From Septoria linicola (Eukaryota; Ascomycota; Dothideomycetes; Mycosphaerellales; Mycosphaerellaceae): a stretch of 64,000 nucleotides of DNA. Position 1 is the first letter of the stretch. Each line of letters begins with the position of its first letter. The notes under the pieces are model-generated. The model worked only from the letters and a program-made list of their open reading frames with translations, was not told the DNA's origin and searched no databases. The stretch spans positions 496,001 to 560,000 of the forward strand of contig CP099423.1 in NCBI GenBank assembly GCA_024114885.1, given 5' to 3'. Shown here one piece after another: positions 56,401-64,000 of this stretch. A program made the translations under genes and the position numbers.

Positions 56401-56501
56401 GGTCGCCGTGGATTTTGCGGTTGCGCAGCAAAATGCTCGTTGTCGTCGCCGCCGTGATCGATGCGCCGTCGCTTGGCCGATCTATCTTCATCGCCAGCCA
56501 T
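53475..56501 (-). CDS. PRP16: Pre-mRNA splicing DEAH-box ATPase Prp16
   Basis: Single exon, 1008 residues from MAGDEDRSAKRRRIDHGG; an in-frame Met 18 codons upstream is less likely. Prp16 (human DHX38) remodels the spliceosome between the two catalytic steps of splicing. Motif I is GQTGSGKTTQ (Lys339), motif II DEAH (430-433), motif III TSATMNAERF, and motif VI QRAGRAGRTGPG. The helicase-associated and OB-fold region follows (WCVKHFLHPKALRRAEEIR, YEYVNLRTSVTMNLHPTSAL-type segment). The N-terminus is Arg/Ser/Asp-rich and contains the Prp16-specific FNSLDDENEETRVHLLVHDL. The frame is intact, in contrast to genes on either side. Confidence 0.96.
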   Translation of the reverse strand: MAGDEDRSAKRRRIDHGGDDNEHFAAQPQNPRRPQHDRLKDSYRPSSGPRDRGGSATPRNYRDGTPARPHQAEFNGPEAGVNDDDAAALDRDWYNYGEDGAVLGDETHNPFGGNEDTTWADQEREKELLEKKMAVRSKVNPKFLQRQKDNDAWEANRMLASSVAQTRDNFNSLDDENEETRVHLLVHDLKPPFLDGKTVFTKQLEPVSAVKDPQSDMAVFAKKGSKVVREKRQQKERQKQAQQATSAAGTTLGNVTGVKEEDTDSAAPAADDEQEGKNKGSKFAQHMKKQDAGQSDFSRTKSLREQREYLPAFAVREDLLRVIRDNQVIIVVGQTGSGKTTQLTQFLHEDGYAKSGMIGCTQPRRVAAMSVAKRVSEEMEVPLGGTVGYAIRFEDCTSKETTIKYMTDGVLLRESLTNPDLDQYSCIIMDEAHERALNTDVLMGLIKKVLARRRDLKLIVTSATMNAERFSRFYGGAPEFFIPGRTFPVDIQYSRSPCEDYVDSAVRQVLAIHVSQGPGDILVFMTGQEDIEVTCELVAERLAQLNDPPKLSILPIYSQMPADLQAKIFDRAEPGVRKVIVATNIAETSLTVDGIMFVVDCGFSKLKVYNPRMGMDTLQITPVSQANASQRAGRAGRTGPGRAFHLYTERAFKEEFYVATIPEIQRTNLANTVLLLKSLGVKDLLDFDFMDPPPQDTITTSLFDLWALGALTNLGELTDLGRLMTSFPMDPSLAKLVITSSTTYNCAEEMITIVSMLSVPSVFYRPKERLEEADAAREKFFVHDSDHLTLFTVYQQWAFNGRKDGWCVKHFLHPKALRRAEEIRQQITDIMTSSKMSITSCGYDLDVVRECICSGYYHQAAKRKGLGEYVNLRTSVTMNLHPTSALYNSGDPPDYVVYHELILTSKEYMSVATSVDAHWLADLGGVFYSVKEKGYSAVKGRREIEYSKKAELEIQIEKDRMQAREDEERDRNGVGKAKSNGSVVKSAVKRPGGGKGSSVVKPVIGRRR

Positions 56502-57177
56502 GACGATGCGCTCGAGATATAGAGATGATTTTCGGACAGTGATACTCACATTCACTTGACCTCACACAAAGACTTTCTCAAGTACTAACTAGCGCCAAAG
56601 TCCCTGCATGGGATCGTGTTCCTAACGCTGTCTAAGTTAATTACAGCAGATGAGGTCGAAGTTGGGCGCGCACAACTTTCTCCGCGCTTTCCCCTTCACC
56701 TTCACTCTCAACGCGCCTGCCTGTGGCGATACTGAATCTACCACAACAGCACCTGACAAACGAAATGGTATATCATGCTTCCGTATCGTACATCTCGCAC
56801 TTCCCATCTCGTCCCGTCTTCAGCTGCCCGCCCGCCGCGTGGCTTGATCCCCGCCCAGCCTGGACTTCGTCTCCTTTCCGCGACGGTGTTGACTTACGCC
56901 TATCTCGTCCACCTCCCGCTCTTATCCATCCTCCTGCCATCTATGGTTTCATGTTCCAAGCATCGCGCATTAGTCCAGTACCACACGCCATCTTGGCTGC
57001 CATAGCGGCTTGCCCTTGTCCGGACAGCATGCGAGGGCGGAAAGGATCAGCACGATCATCGTGTGGTATGTAAGAAGGTTTGATGCATCTCGTGTTTCTT
57101 GTTCACTTCAGCTTCTACCTTTCTTATTGACCTCGCTACTCTAATTTGCGCCTCGAAGGGCCCTTTCGGAGCTCAGT
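56502..57177. promoter_or_regulatory. Divergent promoter region of PRP16 and permease
   Basis: This 676-bp gap separates the divergent PRP16 and permease start codons. It is CT-rich on the plus strand around 56800-56960; no specific site is claimed. Confidence 0.4.
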
Positions 57178-58880
57178 ATGGATCCTGAGAAGCGCGTGGC
57201 CGAATCGAAGATTGACTTCAACAGCCTCCACGCAGAAGACCTCGTCAATGCCTCCGGACATGTACAAGAACTAGACCGAACATGGGGAATCTGGTCCATT
57301 GCCAGTCAAGCAATCATTTCTGACAATGCTTGGGGCGCTGGAGCAGGATCACTCGTCCTGGCGTGGGTCTATCGAATCACATCAAGCTTGTTCTAAACAC
57401 TAACTATCACAGTCTTCACAATGGAGGTGGCCCTGGTGTGCTCTACGGTCTCATGGCGGCGTCGTTCTTCTACGCATTCATCTGCGCCGGCCTCTCTGAG
57501 CTTAGTTCCGCCATGCCAACCTCTGCCAACGTCTACCACTGGGCTTCCGTCACGGCAGGACCGAAATACAGCAGAGCATGTTCGTGGTATGCCGGCTGGT
57601 GGAACTGTGTTGCCTGGATCTTTGGTTGTTCCTCTACTTCGCTGTTCGCAGCCAACGCTGTCGTGGCAATGTACAATCTTTACCATCCGGAATACGTCTT
57701 CGAACGCTGGCATGTCTTCATTGCATTTCTCTTCGTCATCTGGACTGACAATTTAATTGTCATGTTTGGTCAGAAGTATATTGCACGATGTGCGACTGTG
57801 AGCGGGGTCATTTGCGTCACCTTCTTTCTAGTCTCACTCTTGACTGTGGCAATTCTACCTAGCACGACGGGGGCGGGTTACGCAAGCAACGCATTCGTCT
57901 GGGTTCAATTCCAGAACTTGACTGGCTGGAGTAGCAACAGCCTTGTCTTCCTCATGGGAATGCTGAATGGCGCCTATGCGGTCGGCACCCGACGCTGTGT
58001 GCCACTTCAGTGAGGAGTGCCCCAATCCGAAAGTGAACGTGCCAAAAGGTGTTTTTACCCAGTTGATCACCGGATTTGTAATGGCATTCGCATTCTACAT
58101 TGCTCTTGTGAGAACATAACACTCATATCACGACTACTGCTAACGTATATACAGCTCTACTCCATCACTTCACTAGACGACGTCTTCGCCTCCACAATCG
58201 TCTCACTCCCTCTAGCCGAAATGTACCGTCAAGCGACTCGCAGCGATGCAGGAACCATGGCCCTCCTCTTCATCTTCTTCCTCAACATCCTCCTCACAGT
58301 CCCTGGAGCATGGATCACAGCCGGTCGAATGCTTTGGACGCTAGGACGAGATGATGCAACACCATTTCCTAAATTTATCGGCAAAGTCTCGCCTCGGTTC
58401 AAGAACCCTCTCAATGCTCAACTCATCGTGGCCATATGCGGTACCATTCTGGGAGCAATCTACGTCGGCTCAGCGACCGCCTTCAACGCATTTGTCGCTT
58501 CCTTTGCGGTCTTCACAACCATGTCTTATCTAGCCGCCATCCTACCCCACCTCCTCACCCGCCGAAAGTACGTCAAGCCCGGACCATTCTGGATCCCTGG
58601 AATTTGGGCGTACATCGTCAAGGGCATTGCCTGCGCGTACATTCTGGTTTTTAACGTGATTTACATGTTTCCCTACACGTATCCTGTAGCGAGTCCGGAT
58701 TTCATGAACTGGACTAGTGTCATCTTTTCTGGCATCACGTTCTTGCTGACTATTGGATACTTCTGGAAGAGTCGAACGGGCTACGTCGGACCTCGTGTTG
58801 TTTTGGAGGCTAATGATGATATTATGAAGGGTGTGATTGGGCTGGACCAGCAGATACAGAGAGAGCTTAGGCATGATTAG
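57178..58880 (+). CDS. Amino-acid/GABA-type permease with one frameshift
   Basis: Exon 1 is 57178-57362, exon 2 57413-58107, exon 3 58155-58880; introns are 50 and 47 nt with good signals. The N-terminal half is normal (WGIWSIASQAIISDNAWGAG, GLSELSSAMPTSANVYHWAS). At about 57985 the frame after LNGAYAVG runs into a stop at 58012. The family continuation (DAVCHFSEECPNPKVNVPKG) is in the next frame, and from there the C-terminal helices (LYSITSLDDVFASTIVSL, GRMLWTLGRDDATPF) are intact. The gap is too small for an intron. Either a one-base indel has inactivated the gene or the sequence has an error. It belongs to the same superfamily as the intact permease at 40.4 kb but is clearly divergent from it. 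Confidence 0.85.
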
Positions 58881-59486
58881 GCGATGTCTAACGAGAGCTT
58901 GGACCCATTGATTTGGTACAGCTGTTTCATGCTGCGAAACTAGATCTTCAATTGCTCGATGGCTGACACTGATTAGGCACAGACTTCGTTCGAGCGCAGT
59001 CGAAGATTACGATGTCCACCTAAGGAAGACTGGAGCGTCGTAACTATGACACGACTTCACTGATGCGTGCCAACCTCATGTGTTTGCGATCAAGACATGT
59101 TTGAGGAGCAAACACCGCAACATGATCCCGAGCCCCTCGAGACTGGCCCGAACTTCGATATCAAGCTGCGACCGGTGCGACTGTTATGCGCCGTCAGGCC
59201 TACGATAAGCGCGACGGATTACCTGAGGCCCAGAGGCTATTCTACGAAGGGTAGCAGCACAGTGCTGTTTGTTACTAGAAAATGAAGACAGCCCCGCTGT
59301 GATGGGACGCGCAGCACGGACATCGCAATGCGGGTATCCGCATCAGGAGGTATCAGACGGATCACTGGCGAGCGCACAGACTTACGTATGGAACAAGACA
59401 CATGATGCGTACTGATGTCTGTCGAGCAAGTCAACAGAATCCGGGACATCATCTACGGCACTGAACACTCACCATCGTAAATCATC
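58881..59486. other. Intergenic region
   Basis: Region between the permease and the ankyrin gene. Two overlapping short frames on opposite strands (59067-59452); no gene called. Confidence 0.45.
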
Positions 59487-62113
59487 ATGGATCTGGAAGA
59501 CCACTTACTGGGCGCGCTACTCGTGCTGATATGCATTGTATCCTTGGCATCTTTTGTGTTGGAAGCACAGCACACCCGAGTCGGAGCAGACCTGTTTACC
59601 AATGCGCGAAGAATCGGGAAAGTTGCCATCGATGCAGCCATGGCTGGCTTGTGGCGCGGACGAAAGGAGAGCGACACAAATGATATAGCCATACTGGAGA
59701 AGCAGATGGTGGTAGCGCCTCCACTGACACCACTGCCACTTATCAGAGCCAATACGTCTGCCGGAAAGTACATCACTTGGGCATCTCTGAGTTTATTTGC
59801 ACTGTGGACGATCACAATCTATCCAGTCAGCGTGAGATTACGGCGGGCGATGGCCAGCCCTTCACCAGTTCTTTCTGTAGACCTTGATATTGCTGGCGAC
59901 GGTATCAGAGCTGGCTTGTACTTTCCTGCGGCGCTCAGTCTAGTAACGACCATCCATGGCTGCTTCCATGGAAGTGGTGGTGGCATGAAAGAATTGGGCA
60001 GTGCACACCTGATCAGTAAGCTGAGGATATCTCGAAGTTCAGCAGGTACTAACACGCGATCAGATCTGGTGTCGCTGATTGTCAACATCGTGAAGGACAT
60101 GATGACCCGCTCTATCGGAAGCCTGTCAGCTGAAGAACGACTCATTGCAACTATCAGCATCGACATTGCTTCGAATGGGGCGCGGGCGAGCCTTTCTGAT
60201 AAGACGACACTATCTTCACGATACTTTGTCTGGATCGTCATGGCACTGCGACTGCTCGGGGTTTTCTGCATGATAGCTCTACTCCAAACCACGGGAAACT
60301 CTCAGAAAGACGATCGATCCTACGAACTCTACTGGTACGGGCCTATGCGTCCATCTGACGGAGCCACGTGGCCTGTGTGGACAGCACTGGCTACACGGAT
60401 CATCTCGTGGACTCACGACCTTGTGCTGGTGGCGTGTAAGCACACATTTGCGTTCAATTCTGGAAGGAAGAACTCCGAAAGGACGATGATCCACTCCCAG
60501 TACAGATTACTGCCCGCAACTTCTCTTCCCAGACATGTTGAATGCTGGCCGATGATCGCTGGGGATGTTTGGGTCATCGAGAAAATTGTTACTGACCTTG
60601 AGCGAGGTGCCTTATCGGACTGGGGTCAGAGCGCGGCATTGGTTACGGCACTATTCGTAGTGCTGCACTGGCTCTACTATTACACAAAGCTCGTGTGGAC
60701 GAGCACAAAGTCGCAAGTCTCCTGGAGAGACTGGTCAGCAATGATCCATGCTGTTGATCGACCATTGACACAACCAAATTTCTGGCATGTCGAAGGAGAG
60801 GACAAGCCGAAATCCTACTGGCAAGACCAACTCATGGAGGCATGCAACCGCTCTGATCCAACGTTACTGACGCTCGCGATGGAGCATCTCGACAAGGCTG
60901 ACGTCAATTTCGCCGGTGAAGGCCATCACACACCGCTTTCACTTTGCGCCTCAAAAGGCAATATGGGGAAGGTGAAGACTCTGAAGCTTATCTACCATGC
61001 CGCTTCTACATTTGAATATACCCAGTCTGCAATCTCATGTGCAGCGGAAATGGGCGAGTCACACGTCTTGGATTTTCTACTTGCCAGACCGGAGACAATC
61101 CCAGACGAGTGCACAACGCTAAACCAGGATGGAAATAACCCACTGGTACTTGCATGCCGAGCCGGACAGTGGCGCGCAGCGATGGTCCTTCTCGAGCAAC
61201 ACCATGTCATTAGCGACTGCCTTGTTACGCACGACGGTCGTAGTCCCCTTTGGTCAGCATTGACAAGTCCTGCTCCGCATTCCGACTGTACAGCAGCGCT
61301 ATAGATGCCCAAGATCGCGATACCGTTTATGAATTGATTAGACATGGTGCAAACGTCAACTATTGTAGGGCGTTTCAGCCTCGAACCGCGTTAGATGCTG
61401 CTGTAAAGCGACTGGCCTGGCTCGATCGCAGGCTCTCCAAACTAGAGTCATGCCAAGCGAGGCCTAATCAAGAAGACTACAAACGTGTGAAGATTGTGAG
61501 TGCCATCCAAGAGATACAGCAGTCTCAGCCATGCGCCCAGGGGATAGTAGAGGTTCTTCTACAGCACGGCGCTCGGCTAAGTCGGCCGTCCTGTAGTACT
61601 TTGCCCAGCCGAGACATCACGACTGATGCTCAAGCTCTTCTGCTGGGTCATGAAAAAGCTTTCTGTCAGCAGCTGATTGAGGCAGGAGCCTGTGTCACGG
61701 TGCCGGGTGAAGAGGAAGAAACTGCAATGGTCCAAGACAACCTTGATCGTAAGCTGAAGCACAAAGACATCCAGCTTCTACCCACATCGAGAGATCTATT
61801 CTACGACCCGATCATCGGAGTCAGCTGGCGCATATCACAGGGGACAAAAGACAAGCCTAGGCATAGAAGACTCAGCAACAGTTCAATCGAACAAGCTGTG
61901 TATACACTCTGGGACCAGCTTGACCACAGTCAAGCAAGCGAGATCGCTGATTTCCGAATGCGTCTGGCTCGACTCGACGCAGGGGAAGGTCGCAGACTAA
62001 TAAAGGAGGCGCAAGATACGCCCGGATATCACCCGTGGGATAGTGAAGGTCGGGAATGTCTCCATCATCGCGGGCTCTGTACGGTACCTCGATATCGATG
62101 TCGTCAAACATGA
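59487..62113 (+). CDS. Membrane protein with ankyrin-like repeats
   Basis: Two exons, 59487-61252 and 61294-62113, give 861 residues. The intron is only 41 nt and has a CAGCAG acceptor, so a 44-nt alternative is equally in frame. The N-terminus is hydrophobic (LLGALLVLICIVSLASFVL). Further helices occur at about residues 90-115, 250-275 and 385-405 (WASLSLFALWTITIY, WIVMALRLLGVFCMIALL, LVTALFVVLHWLYYY). Ankyrin-type repeats start at about 470 (DVNFAGEGHHTPLSLCASKG, NNPLVLACRAGQWRAAMVLL, GRSPL/CSAIDAQDRDTVYELIRHGANVNY) and continue to about residue 740. This mix of membrane helices and ankyrin repeats is seen in orphan proteins of Pezizomycotina; no known function. It remains intact although the MFS and permease genes beside it are disrupted. 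Confidence 0.82.
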
Positions 62114-62370
62114 GATGAGCTGATCCATTCCCAACACTGCTTTATGCCGGATGCCTGACACAAGAGAGCATCGCGTCGTGGTCAAAGGGTGTGGAGTAGT
62201 AGTCTCGATGTGCTCGAATTGCGGACCACAGTTTGGTGTAGGTCATGGGGACAATCGACACAAGGTGCAGATGTCTAGCATCTGCGGATCCGGCAGAGTA
62301 CTGTTGGTTCGCTGCAACGTATTATGCTACTCAATGACATATCTTCGCGCTTGCTAGAATTTGAATGGCT

Positions 62371-63961
62371 CACTGTAATGCAGTTCCTTGTGCGTGGCGT
62401 AATCGTGCGCCATATTTATAGAACACGAATGGCAGCGGCACCATCGCGAGAGCAATGAACCCCAAAAGCGAGTTTCCCCAACCAAGACCCAACGTCTTGT
62501 ACAACGGTGGTCCTGAAAGTGGCAATAGCGCCCACTATGCTCCTCATGATGATATTCGCAGACGTAGCAGAGGCAGCGTGTAGAGGGTAGCTGTCAATGA
62601 TATAGGTGCTAATCGGAAGAAACAGCCCAATAACACCGAAACCAAAAAGGACCAGCGATAGAATCGTCGAAGACCAATGCAAATTGTGTTCCGCACTCCA
62701 GCCGTACCAGAATAGCGAGATGGGTAGCAGAATGCCAAATGGTATGCTGATAGCGAGGCGCATCTCAGGCAGAAAAACGCCGCTATTCGCTTTCGCCAGC
62801 TGTTTGACCATCTTATCCGAATGCAAGATGAAGAGCAGCGAACCAAGGACGTTGCCGAGTCCTAAGGCTAGATAGGGAAAGCCAGTCTCGCCGGTGCTGA
62901 AACCATGGAGATCTTCGAAGACGCTGGGAATGGTAGTATAAAGCAGATAAACAGTGCCAAAGAGGAAAGCGATGTAAGCTCCAAGGGCAAACACAATGGG
63001 TGAGAAGACCATCAACTTGAAAGGGCGGACCAGGCTCAGTCGAATGGCTTGCCATGTGCTAGACTCAGCAGAGGATCCCTCATAGCAGCTTCGCAAGTCA
63101 TGTATACCAAGATCCTTCCGCAAGCCCAGAGTCTTCGTTCTGATCAGAGCTTTGTGACCAGTTTCTTTTGTGAATATGGCAATAGCCAGAGTCACAGGTG
63201 TTGCAGCTGCTAGGACGATCCAGAAGTCCCAGCGCCAGCCGATGTACTGAGTGACGAAGCCGCCCAAAAGAGGACCAATGACCGGTCCTGATTGACAGTT
63301 GATATCAGCATTGCTACCTGCGGCGATTCGAGCGGCTTGCTTACCCAGAAGAGGCCCAAGGTTCCATATCCCCATTGCAAAACCACGCTCGTGAGGACGA
63401 AACAAATCCCCAATAATGCTCCCTCCCAGAGCCTCCAGATCCGATCAGCAAACGACCTTCACAAACAGCATAGCACACTCATTCAACTCACCAACGGCGC
63501 CGCCCCTCCCACCCCAGCCCAGAACCTACACACCACCAAAACCTCCACACTCCCCGCCAACCCACACCCAACCTGCCACACACAAAACCCCACACAAGAA
63601 ATCACAAACACCCACTTCCTCCCATATATCTCCGACAGCGGCCCAATAAACACCGGTCCAACCACATATCCAAACAAGAAAATACTCACCGTCATCGATC
63701 CGAGCCAGTCATTGTCGTTGTGGAACTCTTGGTTAACCTTTTCAATGCCGGGGGAGAGGATCGATGTCGCGAGGGGCGTGAGTAAGGTGATGAGGGAGAG
63801 ACGGCGAGCCAGGTGTAATTTTGGGTGAGGGGGAAGTTGTAGGGCATAGACGGGTCGGAGGGAGAGGACCAGCCGATTGTTTTGGTGGGGAGGTTTGTGA
63901 GGGGGAGGGGGTTGAGGATGATAGCTTCTTGTTCGGGTGTTGGTTCGTCTTTCTGTGCCAT
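62371..63961 (-). pseudogene. MFS drug:H+ antiporter-type transporter, frameshifted
   Basis: The start is MAQKDEPTPEQEAIILNPLP at 63961. Family landmarks include GPLSEIYGRKW (motif A, loop 2-3), RFWAGVGGAAPL, RPHERGFAMGIWNLGPLLG and PVIGPLLGGFVTQYIGWRWD (motif C of DHA1 carriers), and twelve helices in total. Two introns are visible: GTGAGT...TGGAG after APL, and GTAAGC...AATCAG within PLLG/PVIG. The frame is broken at about 63800, between NYTWLAVS and LITLLTPLATSIL. It breaks again at about 62525, between SIVGA and LPLSGPPLYKTLG; the end lies in another frame, with a stop at 62373-62371. Two indels make it a pseudogene unless both are sequence errors. Such carriers export drugs or metabolites. 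Confidence 0.82.
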
Positions 63962-64000
63962 TGTGATGGGGATTGCTCGCTGCTGATTTGTGACGCAGGC

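Noticed and set aside
1..64000. CRISPR arrays, prophage or bacterial insertion sequences
   Set aside because: None seen; the sequence is eukaryotic nuclear DNA with spliceosomal introns.

Overview
The window is nuclear DNA of a filamentous ascomycete. The evidence is the set of short (about 41-75 nt) GT-AG introns with CTAAC/CTGAC branch sites, a class III chitin synthase, a P-type plasma-membrane proton pump, a HET-domain incompatibility locus, a PTH11/rhodopsin-type membrane protein, a heme-thiolate peroxidase and an intron-bearing tRNA-Asn. The overall flavour resembles Dothideomycetes (Mycosphaerellaceae-like), but that placement is inference; no marker gene that would settle it is present.

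Left third (1-24 kb): the 3' end of an unknown coiled-coil protein; a GH38 alpha-mannosidase (AMS1-like); a repeat-rich 2.2 kb stretch holding a broken fragment of the NSF/Sec18 AAA ATPase; an unknown two-exon protein; the GARP tethering subunit VPS53; an unknown serine- and histidine-rich protein on the minus strand; a nearly 3 kb gene-poor stretch; the five-exon H+-ATPase PMA1; and, convergent with it, a six-exon short-chain dehydrogenase.

Middle (24-43 kb): a chloroperoxidase-family enzyme, a single-pass cysteine-rich wall/membrane protein, the PHD-SET protein SET3, a class III chitin synthase, a rhodopsin-like seven-helix membrane protein and an intact amino-acid/choline-type permease. 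Several of these act at the cell surface (PMA1, chitin synthase, Skg6-like protein, permease).

Right third (42.5-64 kb): two divergent candidate secreted proteins, a DPP V-like S9 serine peptidase, the ENV7/STK16 kinase, a BAHD-type acyltransferase with an apparent GC-AG intron, tRNA-Asn(GTT), a HET gene with two frameshifts and a nonsense codon, the intact spliceosomal helicase PRP16, a second permease with one frameshift, an intact membrane-ankyrin protein, and an MFS transporter with two frameshifts. Lesions thus concentrate in dispensable families in the last 12.5 kb, while PRP16 and the ankyrin gene between them stay open. There is no gene cluster acting as one pathway; the layout is ordinary housekeeping genes interleaved with accessory genes. 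Gene models were assembled by eye from reading frames and splice consensus, so terminal exons and alternative splice sites are the least certain parts. I found no convincing undescribed multi-gene system; the most unusual items are the repeat-flanked Sec18 fragment, the decayed HET locus and the divergent secreted pair.
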